From: Proteus penneri
GTDB taxonomy: Bacteria; Pseudomonadota; Gammaproteobacteria; Enterobacterales; Enterobacteriaceae
Length of the DNA stretch: 64,000 nucleotides
Assembly (NCBI RefSeq): GCF_003144535.1
Contig: NZ_PHFJ01000008.1
Span: 124,001 to 188,000, forward strand
Direction of reading: 5' to 3'
A program made the translations under genes and the position numbers. Below the pieces are notes generated by a model, which was not told where the DNA came from, did not search any database, and was given only the letters and a program-made list of their open reading frames with translations. Positions 35,051 through 44,794 of this stretch are shown piece after piece (position 1 is the stretch's first letter; every line of letters begins with the position of its first letter).

Positions 35051-35539
35051 ATGAAATTTTTACCTCTTTCCCTTGTTGGCATGAGCTTACTTTTAAGTGG
35101 ATGTGTCACCAATCCCGCGGATTGTGATCCGACAACGGGTGATGTCAGTATAATTACCAAATTTAACTGTAATTATTCAGGGACTTATGACAACCGTATT
35201 GAACAAAAAAAAGCGATTTTAGGTAATGAACAAGCATTAAACACCGAGTTTAAAGCCGTTCTTGCTGCCATTGAGAAAGAAAAACAACAGACCAATGCAG
35301 ACCTAAAAAGTAAACAAGCTAGTCAACGTGCATTAAGTCAATCAATGAATAATCTGTTAAATCAAATTCGCCAAAAAACCAAAGGGCAAAATGATATTCA
35401 AAAGCAGATCAATGAAATTGATAAGCAAATGAAAGCAGCACAAAACAACCCATCAAAATCAGTGATGGAAAAACAGCTTGAATTAGAAAACTTACAAAAT
35501 CAAGTCATTAGTCTACAAAGTGATCTAGGACTTAAATAA
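35051..35539 (+). CDS. small lipoprotein with coiled coil, last gene of the srf locus
   Basis: The 162-residue protein begins MKFLPLSLVGMSLLLSGC, a lipoprotein signal with Cys18, six bases after AAGG. An ATG two codons upstream is less well placed. Most of the mature protein (about 55-160) is a Gln/Lys-rich coiled coil. Both this and the previous lipoprotein could reach across the periplasm from the outer membrane. A terminator follows at once. No family recognised. Confidence 0.78.
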   Translation: MKFLPLSLVGMSLLLSGCVTNPADCDPTTGDVSIITKFNCNYSGTYDNRIEQKKAILGNEQALNTEFKAVLAAIEKEKQQTNADLKSKQASQRALSQSMNNLLNQIRQKTKGQNDIQKQINEIDKQMKAAQNNPSKSVMEKQLELENLQNQVISLQSDLGLK

Positions 35540-35545
35540 ACCTAA

Positions 35546-35582
35546 AAAGGCTCTCTATTATTATTTAGAGAGCCTTTATTTT
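35546..35582 (+). terminator. rho-independent terminator closing the srf locus
   Basis: A 12-bp stem (AAAGGCTCTCTA with TAGAGAGCCTTT) is followed by ATTTT, seven bases after the last lipoprotein gene. This marks the end of the srf-tag-like operon. Confidence 0.88.
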
Positions 35583-35784
35583 AATTCTTATTTATTTTCA
35601 TGATAACTTATATCGCATATATATTATTATTTAAATAATATTGACTATAATTAATAGGCCACTTTAATAAAACAACCATATTTAAATTCTCGTGCTATTT
35701 TTTATTCCATTATAAATGGACTCGTTATTATAATTTCATCGCTTAATAATGCGTTCTTATTATTTTAATTATGGGATATAACTA

Positions 35785-36345
35785 ATGAAAACCAAATTAC
35801 TATCAGCTTTATTTATCTCTAGTTTATTAGCTGCATCTTCTGTTTATGCTCAAGAAGATCTTAACTTTGGCAAAACAACACTTTCAGCGGGTTACGCACA
35901 ACTCAAAATGGAAGGCCAAAAACCGATGCATGGTGGCACAATTTCGTTACGCCAAGAACTTAATCAACAACTCGGTGTTCTTATCACAGGTTCATACGCT
36001 CAAAAAGATTACGATTTAGATAAACCTGTTAAACAGTTCTTAAAAGATGTAGATACTCGCTATTATTCTGTTATGGCAGGCCCTACTCTACGCTTAAATG
36101 ATTACCTAAGTGTTTATGGTGCCGCAGGGATTAGCCAAATTGAGATGAAGAATATTAAAGGTGTGGATCTCAACGAAAAAATCAAGAAAAATGCATTTAG
36201 CTGGGGAGCTGGCTTGATCATTAATCCTGCCGAAATGGTTTCTATTTCACTTGGCTATGAAAATAGCCGCTATAAACTTGATAAGTTGAGCGATAGTAAA
36301 ATTGTCATGGATGGATTTATCGCTAATATCGGTTATCGATTCTAA
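35785..36345 (+). CDS. Ail/OmpX-like outer-membrane beta-barrel protein
   Basis: The 186-residue protein has a signal peptide ending at VYA and alternating hydrophobic strands that fit an eight-stranded barrel, ending in the outer-membrane signature phenylalanine (IGYRF). Stretches such as YYSVMAGPTLRLNDYLSVYGAAGIS and FSWGAGLIINPAEMVSISLGYE are typical of the Ail/Lom/OmpX group, several of which act in adhesion or serum resistance. It is separated from the srf locus by a terminator and has its own upstream region. Confidence 0.85.
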   Translation: MKTKLLSALFISSLLAASSVYAQEDLNFGKTTLSAGYAQLKMEGQKPMHGGTISLRQELNQQLGVLITGSYAQKDYDLDKPVKQFLKDVDTRYYSVMAGPTLRLNDYLSVYGAAGISQIEMKNIKGVDLNEKIKKNAFSWGAGLIINPAEMVSISLGYENSRYKLDKLSDSKIVMDGFIANIGYRF

Positions 36346-36349
36346 TAAA

Positions 36350-36386
36350 AAAAGCACATATTATTTTTATAATATGTGCTTTTTTC
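36350..36386 (+). terminator. rho-independent terminator between the two outer-membrane protein genes
   Basis: A long stem (AAAAGCACATATTAT with ATAATATGTGCTTTT) is followed by a T-rich tail. It starts just after the first gene and ends only 32 bases before the next start codon. Confidence 0.88.
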
Positions 36387-36418
36387 TTATTTTGATTATT
36401 ATTAAATTCATTATTCTT

Positions 36419-36928
36419 ATGAAAAAAATATTATTATCACTATTCTCTTCTACATTACTTTTTACTTCTTTCACTTATGCTAAAAGTGATCGTCCTTTAT
36501 ATTCTATTGGTTATGCTTATATTAAAGTGAAAGATTTACCCACAGCAAATGGGATTAATATGAGAATTCAAGCATTACCGGCAGCTAATAAAAAAATCTC
36601 AATACAACTTGCAGGAACTTTATCGAATCAATCATTATCAGATAATGGCAGGTTACGTTATGTTTCTATCGCTTTAGGACCTGCTTATGCTCTAACATCT
36701 TTTATTGATCTCTATGCCACAATTGGTGCCAGTGGAATAAGTTATCAAACCAAAGAAAATATAAATAAAGATAATTCATCTAAATCTGTCAGTTGGGGAA
36801 CAGGTATCACATTTACATCACCACAAAATATTACACTTACTTTAGGCTATGAAGGCAGTTACTTTAAAATGGCAGGGAAAAGCTATCCAAGTTATGCACT
36901 TATCAGCAATATTGGTTATCGGTTTTGA
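36419..36928 (+). CDS. second Ail/OmpX-like outer-membrane protein, paralog of the previous gene
   Basis: The 169-residue protein starts MKKILLSLFSSTLLFTSFTYA, a signal peptide, and ends NIGYRF. It resembles the preceding gene product along its length (SIALGPAYALTSFIDLYATIGASG; VSWGTGITFTSPQNITLTLGYE), so the pair looks like a tandem duplication that has diverged. Only 32 AT-rich bases separate it from a strong terminator and no Shine-Dalgarno sequence is seen, so expression may be low or depend on read-through. Confidence 0.78.
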   Translation: MKKILLSLFSSTLLFTSFTYAKSDRPLYSIGYAYIKVKDLPTANGINMRIQALPAANKKISIQLAGTLSNQSLSDNGRLRYVSIALGPAYALTSFIDLYATIGASGISYQTKENINKDNSSKSVSWGTGITFTSPQNITLTLGYEGSYFKMAGKSYPSYALISNIGYRF

Positions 36929-36944
36929 TTTCTACGGTGGTAAA

Positions 36945-36979
36945 AACAAAAACGCCTCTGCGTTATAACAAACAGAGGC
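36945..36979 (-). terminator. terminator of the chb operon
   Basis: A 7-bp stem (GCCTCTG with CAGAGGC) is followed on the minus strand by GTTTTTGTTTTTACC. It lies downstream of chbG and faces the outer-membrane protein gene end. Confidence 0.75.
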
Positions 36980-37046
36980 AAAATAACTCAAAAAGACCCA
37001 CACCAGGGAATAACACAGACATCAATCATCCAAATCACATTCCAAA

Positions 37047-37811
37047 TCATTTCATTAAATCTTGATACGTTCCCAATTGATAACCTCGTTCAATAATCGC
37101 TTGTTTTAACGTCATATCTGTTAACACTTCAAGTTCCATTAAGCGCTGAAAACAATAACCACTCGCACGTAATGGATTATCCACAAAAGCTGGATGTGTC
37201 ATCACTTCAATAGAGTGCTCATGACGCGCTTTCGACTCATCAAGCACCTTTAAAAATAAAGCTTGAGTGATTTCATCTCCATAAAATTGACTATCAAAAC
37301 CATCACTACTTATCACACCTTGGGTATCAATCCCTTCTTTTTGCGCTAACGGTCTATCAACCCGTATCGGTAGCGATTTTTCTTTGGCAAACTCCGCCAC
37401 GATAGGAAAAACTTGCTTAAACATATGTACATGATGGTGGCTATCAATATGGTCAGGCTCACGACCAAAGATCTCAATAAAACGCTGATATTGTGCGTTA
37501 AGTTCAACTCGAATTTCATCAAGCGGTAAATTGCCCTCTTCTGCCATTTGCCATACCCATTTCCCTAGTACACCTTCACGCGTTAAAGAAGGTAAAGGAG
37601 ACAGCGGCTTACCCATCGTCAAAGTAAAATGAAGCCCAACACCCAGACCGGGTAACTCATGGCACAATTGTGCTGCATGTTTAATTCCTTCAGCGTTGAC
37701 AAGTGCCGTTGTTGAACTAACCACTCCATGACGAAAACACTCTACAATGCCGTAGTTTTGGCCTTTACTCAGTCCGAAATCATCTGCATTCACAATTAAT
37801 AAACCAGCCAT
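37047..37811 (-). CDS. chbG: chitooligosaccharide deacetylase (YdjC family)
   Basis: ChbG removes an acetyl group from imported, phosphorylated chitobiose or chitotriose, which is needed for induction and for cleavage by ChbF. The 254-residue protein has the metal-binding features of the YdjC family: NADDFGLS near the start (Asp11-Asp12), and [12 protein letters not shown] in the middle, plus HPAF. It is the last gene of the chb operon. The start follows GGAGACAGA. Assignment is firm from motifs and operon order. Confidence 0.93.
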   Translation of the reverse strand: MAGLLIVNADDFGLSKGQNYGIVECFRHGVVSSTTALVNAEGIKHAAQLCHELPGLGVGLHFTLTMGKPLSPLPSLTREGVLGKWVWQMAEEGNLPLDEIRVELNAQYQRFIEIFGREPDHIDSHHHVHMFKQVFPIVAEFAKEKSLPIRVDRPLAQKEGIDTQGVISSDGFDSQFYGDEITQALFLKVLDESKARHEHSIEVMTHPAFVDNPLRASGYCFQRLMELEVLTDMTLKQAIIERGYQLGTYQDLMK

Positions 37812-37847
37812 TCTGTCTCCTTATTACTTATTTTTATCTACCGACAA

Positions 37848-39203
37848 TTAATGAGCGGCTTTTTCTAACTCAGCAATTGTTTTAGCAAAATTAGGTAGAT
37901 GCGCTTTATGTGCTAATAACATTTCGCGCGTAAGCACTTCTGAATCTTTATCTGAAAGTACTAATGGCGTTAAATTCATTGCTAATAAAGCATCATTTAA
38001 TTCACCACTAATAGCCGCTTTGCTGGCCGCGATTTCAAAAGCTTTAATGGTATGAATTAATCCCATCACTTTTTCATCAAAATGTGTTAAACGTGGATGA
38101 GGTTTAGCACCATCACGCCCTAAAATCGCGGTCACTTCAATTGACCAATCTGCTGGAATATTATCGACATGACCATGATGAGGAATATTCACATAATGCT
38201 CAGCTTGTTTATCATTATAAATAGCATTAATCACTTCACAGGCCGCATCCGAATAATAAGCCCCTCCACGTAATTCCAACTCTTTCGGTTTGATATTCAA
38301 ATCAGGATTTTTATACAATTCAAACAGTTGCTTTTCGACTTTTTGTACTACTTTAGCGCGAGCACCACCTTTATAGTATTCGCCCATTTCAATAGCTAAC
38401 ATCTCTTTTTGCTTGAAGTAATACAGCAAATAAGAGCACGGCAACAGATTAAGAGAGCGGATCAATCCCTCACTAAAGGGTAGGTCAAAAATGTTCTTCA
38501 CAGAGCCAGCAGTTAATGTGCCTGAAGCAACACCGTCTAATAATTCAGGGAAACGAGACTGGCCATTTACAATAACGTCTTTAATAAACACCATGTGATT
38601 TAAGCCAAATAAATCAATGGAGAGTTCATCTTTATCTGTTAACTTAAGAACATCTGTAATAAACATCTTCATACCAATTGGGATATTACAAACCCCAATA
38701 AATTTCTTAAAGTTGGTATGACGATAAACCGCTTCTGTTACCATGCCTGCTGGATTGGTAAAGTTGATGATCCACGCATTAGGGCAAATTTCTTCAACAT
38801 CTTTAATAATATCGAAAATAACAGGGATCGTGCGTAGCCCTTTAAATAACCCGCCCGCACCATTGGTTTCTTGTCCTAAATAGCCGTGACTTAACGGAAT
38901 AGATTCATCAAGTTCTCTTGCTTTCAATTGACCAACACGCAATTGTGTTGTGACAAAATCAGCATCTTTTAACGCTTCACGACGATTAAGGGTTTTATAA
39001 ATGGTTAAAGGAATACCCGCCTTTTTTACCATGCGTTGGCAAAGCTCAAAAATAATCTCGAGCTTCTCTTTTCCTTCTTCTACATCCACCAACCATAATT
39101 CAGTGATCGGCAGTTCATGATAACGTTTAATAAAACCTTCTAATAACTCAGGTGTATAACTGCTTCCGCCACCAATGGTAACAACTTTTAATTTATGACT
39201 CAT
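37848..39203 (-). CDS. chbF: 6-phospho-beta-glucosidase, GH4 family
   Basis: The 451-residue protein is an NAD- and Mn-dependent glycosidase of family GH4. The nucleotide-binding start VVTIGGGSSYTPELLEGF and later NFTNPAGMVTEAVYRH, GVCNIPIGM and GLNHMVF are classic. In the chb operon it hydrolyses chitobiose-6-phosphate after ChbG acts. Length is normal. A 36-bp gap separates it from chbG. Cytosolic enzyme. Confidence 0.94.
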   Translation of the reverse strand: MSHKLKVVTIGGGSSYTPELLEGFIKRYHELPITELWLVDVEEGKEKLEIIFELCQRMVKKAGIPLTIYKTLNRREALKDADFVTTQLRVGQLKARELDESIPLSHGYLGQETNGAGGLFKGLRTIPVIFDIIKDVEEICPNAWIINFTNPAGMVTEAVYRHTNFKKFIGVCNIPIGMKMFITDVLKLTDKDELSIDLFGLNHMVFIKDVIVNGQSRFPELLDGVASGTLTAGSVKNIFDLPFSEGLIRSLNLLPCSYLLYYFKQKEMLAIEMGEYYKGGARAKVVQKVEKQLFELYKNPDLNIKPKELELRGGAYYSDAACEVINAIYNDKQAEHYVNIPHHGHVDNIPADWSIEVTAILGRDGAKPHPRLTHFDEKVMGLIHTIKAFEIAASKAAISGELNDALLAMNLTPLVLSDKDSEVLTREMLLAHKAHLPNFAKTIAELEKAAH

Positions 39204-39364
39204 AAAACACTCCCATACAGCGTAATCATGCTGTTATTTGTGTATTAATGGCAAAATTAAGGCGTAAAGAGCCATAAAGAAAATAAGCTTATTTTCTTCT
39301 TTCTCTTTTATTTTTAATAAATTTAATCTTTATTGTTGATTAATTTATTACGCCCAATAATGAA

Positions 39365-40222
39365 TTAGTTTGTTTCTTTAATACTACATAAATTTTTTCG
39401 ATAACTATTTGGGGTTAGCGAAGTTATTTTCTTAAATGTCTTAATAAATAAACTAGGACTACTGTAACCCGCATCAAAGGCAATATCTGTTATCGAATAG
39501 TTTGTAATTTCCAATTGCTTTTTCGCAAAATTAATTCGAATATCATGAATAATTTGCATTGGTGTTTTATCGTAATAACGCCGAGTTGCTCGGGTTAAAT
39601 ATTCTTGTGATTTCCCTGATAACATCACCATATTAACCAATGCATTTTCACCAAATTTTTGTTTGTCATGCATCTCGCTTACGGTATCTCTTAGCCATAA
39701 AGGAATATCATCTTCAATACGATTATCTCGATGGTGTCGTAATCTGTTCACCACATTAAAGGTGACAATTTCAATAAATTCATTAAATTCCGTATGGCGA
39801 AAATTCAAAGAGCCAATAACGGATTCAATATAGGAAAGAAATTCATTTTTTAATTCATAAACTTGTGAAGCGATAAAATAAGCAGGCAATAACGAGAAGT
39901 AATGTTTATCAAAAAAGGCCTTACTAATTCCCACATTTAAAATACGTGTTGCACCAAAATCATAGAAACTTTGATGATGAGAGCCTATAGGGATAAAAAC
40001 AAAATCTCCTCGCTCTAATAACACCTTCTTACCATTAATCTCTTGATAATAACGCCCTGTTAAAACAATGGTGAATTCATAATAATCATGTTGATGCAGT
40101 CCGCTGACACTTTCTGTTTTATTATAAATAAAGACATGAAAGTTTTTGCCATTAAATAGCTGATCTTCATAGACCATGCGTATTTCGCTTGGTGCTCTCA
40201 ATGACTCCACCACAATATTCAT
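39365..40222 (-). CDS. chbR: AraC-family regulator of the chb operon
   Basis: This is a 285-residue AraC/XylS protein: an N-terminal cupin domain ([24 protein letters not shown], then [17 protein letters not shown]) and two C-terminal helix-turn-helix motifs ([33 protein letters not shown]). It occupies the place of chbR between chbA and chbF, as in E. coli, where it activates with chitosugars and represses without them. It starts 1 bp after the chbA stop. Confidence 0.92.
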   Translation of the reverse strand: MNIVVESLRAPSEIRMVYEDQLFNGKNFHVFIYNKTESVSGLHQHDYYEFTIVLTGRYYQEINGKKVLLERGDFVFIPIGSHHQSFYDFGATRILNVGISKAFFDKHYFSLLPAYFIASQVYELKNEFLSYIESVIGSLNFRHTEFNEFIEIVTFNVVNRLRHHRDNRIEDDIPLWLRDTVSEMHDKQKFGENALVNMVMLSGKSQEYLTRATRRYYDKTPMQIIHDIRINFAKKQLEITNYSITDIAFDAGYSSPSLFIKTFKKITSLTPNSYRKNLCSIKETN

Positions 40223-40223
40223 C

Positions 40224-40574
40224 TTATTTTATCTTCTCATGTAACTCGATTAATTCTGTCACTAACTCTCTGGCTAACATTGATGTCATTAAATGATCTT
40301 GCGCGTGAACTAATACTAAACTGACTTTCGTTTTTCCTACACCTTGGTCATCACCAATTAAACGAGTCTGTATTTTATGTGCTTCATTTAATGCTTCGCG
40401 AGATTGTTCCATTAACTTTCTAGCGCCTTCAAAATCGCCTTCTTTGGCTTTTTTTAATGCGCCATAAGCCACACTACGAGCTTGGCCTGAGTTAATGATA
40501 AGCCCCATAATGATCTCTTCAAATTCATCATCGGTTGCACTGCTATCAACGACATTTTCAATATCTAACATCAT
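40224..40574 (-). CDS. chbA: PTS lactose/cellobiose-type enzyme IIA for chitobiose
   Basis: ChbA relays phosphate from HPr to ChbB. From the start at 40574 ([11 protein letters not shown], after GAGGAAAC) it has 116 residues, the size of E. coli ChbA. The helical IIA fold is seen in [30 protein letters not shown], and the phosphorylated histidine lies in [21 protein letters not shown] longer frame opens upstream but has no support. Confidence 0.94.
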   Translation of the reverse strand: MMLDIENVVDSSATDDEFEEIIMGLIINSGQARSVAYGALKKAKEGDFEGARKLMEQSREALNEAHKIQTRLIGDDQGVGKTKVSLVLVHAQDHLMTSMLARELVTELIELHEKIK

Positions 40575-40632
40575 GTTTCCTCTTTGACACTGGCAAGTGC
40601 AGAGAAACCTCTGCACTTGTATTTTCTATCAC

Positions 40633-41991
40633 TTAAAATTTCAACGCGTTAGCAATATCTTCTTCACTTTCTTCTTTTTCAATTTCAGTTTGAGCTTTAT
40701 TTGAAATAATCACGAAAGGAAGATAAATCAGTGTTGCTACACCCAAGTTAAACAGCGCTAATAACAGTGCTGCGATACTGCCGTTAGTGTTAAAGAATGC
40801 ACCTAATCCTGTTGGCATCGTCCATGGCGCTATATTTGTTACCGGTGGGATTATCCCTAAGTAATAAGCCGTCACAGTAATTGCGGCAAGAATAGGCTGA
40901 ATAAGAATAAAGGGAATAAACATCACTGGGTTCATGATAATAGGCAAACCAAAAATAATCGGTTCATTAATTTGGAATAAACCTGCTGGTAATGCCAGTT
41001 TTGCCACTTGGCGATGATCGGCGCGACGAGATGCGATAAAGATAGCCAGAATCAGCCCCAGCGTTGCCCCCGTACCCCCTAAGAAGATAAAGGAGTCTAA
41101 CATCGGTTTGGCCCAGAGATGGAATGTCTTACCTGCCGCTAATGCGGCTTCAACAGAACCGTACTCTGTATAAATCGCAATATTCTCTAATGCCCATGGT
41201 GTCATAATGCCACTATCAAGCGCTGTCAACGCTAGTGAACCATGAATACCAAAGAACCATAACAATGATGTGAAGATAACATACGCCCAACCCACTACAG
41301 AACCTAACGAGGCTAAAGGTGTTGAGATAGAGTCCAAAATAACTTGGTGGAAATGTGTCTCATAATGTCCTAATCCCCACGAAACAATTCCCATAACAGA
41401 TAAGATAATAAAACCAGGGATTAAGGCCGAGAATGAACGTGAAACAGAAACGGGTACGCTATCAGGTAAGCGGATCACCCAATTACGACGCACAATAAAG
41501 GTAAACATTTCAGCCACAACAAGACCGATAATAATACCTGAAATAACATTCGCGCCCCCTAACCAATTGGCGCCAACAGCATACGCTCCCCCAGCATTAT
41601 AAGGTGTGACAGTCATAAACGCAGCGATAGAGAGTAACCCCGCGGCGATAGGATCGACCTTTCGCTCTTCGGCTAATCCCATACCGATAAAAAAGGGTGT
41701 CATTAATGACATGATACCCAATGTTCCGTTATAGACATTCCCCCCAATGGCTTTAAAACTATTGAGTGTTTCTATTGTTGATGCATCAAGGCGGATACCT
41801 AAAGAATAAAAAAAGGAGCCCTCACCAAAACTAAGAAAGACGTTATTGATAAGTACAAACATTGCCCCTGCAAGGGTTAACGGCATTAAACGAATAAAAC
41901 CATTTTTAATCGCATTAACGTGAGGTTGCTTTCCAATTTTAACCGCAAAAGGAAGGAGTAACTTTTCAAGTGAACCAATGAACTTACTCAT
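40633..41991 (-). CDS. chbC: PTS lactose/cellobiose-type enzyme IIC for chitobiose
   Basis: The 452-residue inner-membrane permease carries chitobiose across while ChbB phosphorylates it. About ten hydrophobic segments are present, with family motifs such as [20 protein letters not shown] and [25 protein letters not shown], the latter in the substrate-binding region. It lies between chbB and chbA as in E. coli. Confidence 0.94.
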   Translation of the reverse strand: MSKFIGSLEKLLLPFAVKIGKQPHVNAIKNGFIRLMPLTLAGAMFVLINNVFLSFGEGSFFYSLGIRLDASTIETLNSFKAIGGNVYNGTLGIMSLMTPFFIGMGLAEERKVDPIAAGLLSIAAFMTVTPYNAGGAYAVGANWLGGANVISGIIIGLVVAEMFTFIVRRNWVIRLPDSVPVSVSRSFSALIPGFIILSVMGIVSWGLGHYETHFHQVILDSISTPLASLGSVVGWAYVIFTSLLWFFGIHGSLALTALDSGIMTPWALENIAIYTEYGSVEAALAAGKTFHLWAKPMLDSFIFLGGTGATLGLILAIFIASRRADHRQVAKLALPAGLFQINEPIIFGLPIIMNPVMFIPFILIQPILAAITVTAYYLGIIPPVTNIAPWTMPTGLGAFFNTNGSIAALLLALFNLGVATLIYLPFVIISNKAQTEIEKEESEEDIANALKF

Positions 41992-42084
41992 AGAAAAATA
42001 CCCTTAAAATGCCGCTAATTACTCGGCTTGCTGAAAAATTCGCTCTTTGACTGGAATAAAAAATTAAATAATAAAAAAATAAAA

Positions 42085-42411
42085 TTAATTTGTTGTTGCA
42101 GATGCTTTTTTAATAGAGGCGACAGCGGCTTTTAACACGCCTAAGCCATCTACTTTTCCATATAACAGAGAGTCGATCACCTCGACCGGTTTATTTGGGA
42201 GTAATTTTTGGATATCAGGCAACATCCAACTAATTTGTGGACCAAGTAAAATGAGATCCGCATCCTGTCCTTTTTGTGCTGCTAAGGTTTCAGGAAATGC
42301 TTCAATAACCACAGGCACTTGATATTTTTCTGCTTGTGCTCGCATTTTGGTCACGAGAAGAGATGTTGACATGCCAGCAGAACAAAATAAGTAAATATAT
42401 TTCTTTTGCAT
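42085..42411 (-). CDS. chbB: PTS lactose/cellobiose-type enzyme IIB for chitobiose
   Basis: From [10 protein letters not shown] the protein has 108 residues, with the phosphorylated Cys10 in the loop [12 protein letters not shown]. It is the first gene of the chb operon. The upstream in-frame ATG (MPTQEGFM) is less likely. The leader upstream holds three TCACAAA-type repeats shared with the divergent siderophore operon. Confidence 0.94.
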   Translation of the reverse strand: MQKKYIYLFCSAGMSTSLLVTKMRAQAEKYQVPVVIEAFPETLAAQKGQDADLILLGPQISWMLPDIQKLLPNKPVEVIDSLLYGKVDGLGVLKAAVASIKKASATTN

Positions 42412-42615
42412 AAAACCCTCTTGAGTTGGCAACGATTTACCCTAGAGATAACAAGGCTTTCTCTTGTGCATTCATTACTGTGTCAGTACAGAAACCGAAG
42501 TAAGATTAAAATAAGGATTGTTTCTGCTTGAATGAAGTATACGCAATGATACTGGCTAACGATATTTCTTAGTGGTTCAGAATTGTCTCTCCTTGACCTA
42601 CTCTTTTGACACTCT

Positions 42616-42703
42616 TCACAAATTGAGCAAATAATCTTAAGAGTTCTTTCACGTCACAAAATTTGTTCTTTATTTTCCTTTAATGATCTCTCACAAAATT
42701 TCG
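42616..42703. repeat. three direct repeats TCACAAA(A)TT at 37-38 bp spacing
   Basis: Copies are TCACAAATTG (42616-42625), TCACAAAATTTG (42654-42665) and TCACAAAATTTCG (42691-42703). The even spacing of about 3.5 helical turns suggests binding sites for a regulator, perhaps ChbR or CRP half-sites at the chb promoter. Confidence 0.45.
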
Positions 42704-42735
42704 CCATTTTAGTCAAGTTAATCCTTTATTATTAT

Positions 42736-42754
42736 GAGAATGTGAATTAGTATC
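42736..42754. promoter_or_regulatory. Fur box upstream of the siderophore ABC operon
   Basis: GAGAATGTGAATTAGTATC matches the 19-bp Fur consensus at about 13 positions, with further ATCATTAC sequence overlapping to the right. It lies about 110 bp before the binding-protein start, in the right place for iron-dependent repression. Confidence 0.65.
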
Positions 42755-42863
42755 ATTACTCTTTATGTTTTTGATGGTATTATCGCCTTCTTTGTGGATC
42801 GACATTTAAGCCACTGCTGTAAAGATCCGTGTTATTTCGTGTTGCAACAATATGGGAAAGAGA

Positions 42864-43835
42864 ATGTTTAAAAAGTCATTAAGCCCACTGTTTTTACTGC
42901 TTTCTTCACTTGTTATCGCAGGTTGTGATAACGCTCAAGACGCATCAACAGCACAATCAGCGGAGAAACAAACTCTCACGATTGAACATTTCCAAGGGAC
43001 AACTGAAATCCCTGCACACCCGCAAAAAGTGGTTGTGATGAATATGGAAACCCTTGATATTATTGATGCATTAGGTGTTTCTATTGTTGGCATTCCACAA
43101 ACGAATGTTCATTTACCAAAATTCTTAGAGAAATACACCAATCCGAACGACTATATCAATGAAGGTGCTTTATTCGAGCCAAACTATGAAAAGCTCAGCA
43201 CAACAGCGCCTGATTTAATTTTAAGTGGTAGCCGTGCTCGTGATGCATATGCAAAATTAAGTGAAATTGCACCTGCGATTTCAATGGATATCGATCCGAA
43301 GCGTTTCGTTGAAAGCCTTGCTGAACGCACCACAACATTAGGTCAAATTTTTGGCAAAGAAGAACAAGCTAAAAAATTACTGGCTGATTTCAATAGCAAA
43401 ATTGATACCGTAAAAGCCAAAACACCAGACGCAGGTAAAGCAATGGTGGTTTTAGTCAGTGGCGGTAAAATTTCGGCTTATGGCCCAAGCTCTCGCTTTG
43501 GCTTTATCTATGACGTATTAGGTTTTGAACCCGCTTATGTTTTTGATAGCCCTGGTTCACACGGCAACATTGTCAACTCTGAATTACTGTTAAAACTTAA
43601 TCCAGATTGGCTGTTTGTCATTGACCGTGATGCAGCCATTGGTCGTGAAGATTCACAACCAGCTCAACAAGTTCTTGATAATGCACTAGTTAGAAAAGTA
43701 AATGCTTGGAACAAAGACCAAGTTATCTATCTTGATGCAAGTTCCATTTATATCTCCGGCGGGATCCAAACTTACTCTCGTTTAATGGATACAATTAATC
43801 AGGCCTTGGATCAAAAAAATAAAGTAACTGAATGA
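42864..43835 (+). CDS. iron-siderophore ABC transporter substrate-binding lipoprotein
   Basis: The protein has 323 residues from the ATG at 42864, which follows AAAGAGA; the ATG 12 bases earlier has no ribosome site. It has a signal peptide with a lipobox (VIAGC) and the class III binding-protein fold: TTEIPAHPQKVVVMNMETLDIIDALG, EPNYEKLSTTAPDLILSG and INSELLLKLNPDWLFVIDRD-type features. It most resembles catechol-siderophore binding proteins such as VctP, CeuE and YclQ. It is the first gene of a Fur-controlled operon with two permeases and an ATPase. Confidence 0.88.
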   Translation: MFKKSLSPLFLLLSSLVIAGCDNAQDASTAQSAEKQTLTIEHFQGTTEIPAHPQKVVVMNMETLDIIDALGVSIVGIPQTNVHLPKFLEKYTNPNDYINEGALFEPNYEKLSTTAPDLILSGSRARDAYAKLSEIAPAISMDIDPKRFVESLAERTTTLGQIFGKEEQAKKLLADFNSKIDTVKAKTPDAGKAMVVLVSGGKISAYGPSSRFGFIYDVLGFEPAYVFDSPGSHGNIVNSELLLKLNPDWLFVIDRDAAIGREDSQPAQQVLDNALVRKVNAWNKDQVIYLDASSIYISGGIQTYSRLMDTINQALDQKNKVTE

Positions 43836-44794
43836 AAACGTTCCATTTATCATTGGGGGTAGGGGGTATCGCTATCCTCTCAATGATCAGTCTATTCATC
43901 GGCGCAGGAGATATTACTCCTGCTTCGCTTTTTACTGATCCCGATATGCGCGATATCTTCTTTATCAGCCGTGTTCCAAGAACACTATCATTATTACTCG
44001 CCGGTGGTGCCATTAGTGTTGCAGGATTGATTATGCAACTGCTCACCCAAAACCGCTTTGTCGAACCTTCTCTTGCCGGAACAACGCAATCTGCAAGTCT
44101 TGGATTATTAGTCGTCATGCTGCTCTTTCCAGCGGCAGGCATCTTCACCAAAATGATGGTCGCAACTGTTTTTGCCCTTCTTGGTACATTGTTGTTTATG
44201 TTGTTGCTGCAAAAGATCACCTTAAAAACAACACTGATAGTGCCTTTGGTCGGCATTATGCTTAGTGCGGTTATTGGCGCACTTACCATCTTCTTAGCGG
44301 TGTATTTCGATTTACTGCAATCATTAGATGCATGGACAAGTGGTGATTTCTCAAGTGTGCTACAAGGCCGTTATGAGCTGTTATGGCTTGTTGGTGCTCT
44401 AGCAATCATGGCGTGTTGGGTTGCAGATAGTTTTACTGTTGCCGGAATGGGACGAGAGTTCTCCATTAACGTGGGGCTGAATTACCGCAAAGTGATGATA
44501 ATAGGATTATCGATTATTGCACTGATTAGTGGTGTTGTGGTGTCTGTTGTTGGTGCATTGCCTTTCCTTGGTTTGATTGTGCCCAATCTGGTGAGCTTAG
44601 TGATGGGGGATAATATCCGCAAAACCATCCCTTGGGTTTGCTTAAGTGGTGGTGCGATTGTTTTATTATGTGATGTCATTGGCCGACTTATTCGCTACCC
44701 ATTTGAAATTCCTGCCAGTGTTATTTTAGGCGCGGTGGGTGCCGTTATTTTCCTTTTTTTACTACTAAAGCAGCAACGTTATGCAAAAAGTTAA
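43832..44794 (+). CDS. iron-siderophore ABC transporter permease (FecCD family), first subunit
   Basis: The 320-residue membrane protein starts within the stop of the previous gene (ATGA overlap). It has the FecCD-type pattern of about nine or ten helices, with RVPRTLSLLLAGGAISVAGLIMQ near the start and GALPFLGLIVPNLVSLVMGDNIRKTIP in the region that contacts the ATPase. It should form the channel with the next gene product. VctD and YclN are the nearest family members I recall. Confidence 0.9.
   Translation: MKTFHLSLGVGGIAILSMISLFIGAGDITPASLFTDPDMRDIFFISRVPRTLSLLLAGGAISVAGLIMQLLTQNRFVEPSLAGTTQSASLGLLVVMLLFPAAGIFTKMMVATVFALLGTLLFMLLLQKITLKTTLIVPLVGIMLSAVIGALTIFLAVYFDLLQSLDAWTSGDFSSVLQGRYELLWLVGALAIMACWVADSFTVAGMGREFSINVGLNYRKVMIIGLSIIALISGVVVSVVGALPFLGLIVPNLVSLVMGDNIRKTIPWVCLSGGAIVLLCDVIGRLIRYPFEIPASVILGAVGAVIFLFLLLKQQRYAKS

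Larger units (their letters stand above)
42412..42863. other. divergent regulatory region between chb operon and siderophore ABC operon
   Basis: About 450 bases without a gene. It contains three TCACAAA repeats (42616, 42654, 42691), spaced 38 and 37 bp, and a Fur-type box at 42736-42754 close to the siderophore operon. The remaining sequence is AT-rich with no further structure I can name. Confidence 0.6.

Noticed and set aside
18587..35539. Type VI secretion gene cluster
   Set aside because: No sheath, tube, VgrG, ClpV or membrane-complex genes are present; only the Tag-like accessory set is seen.
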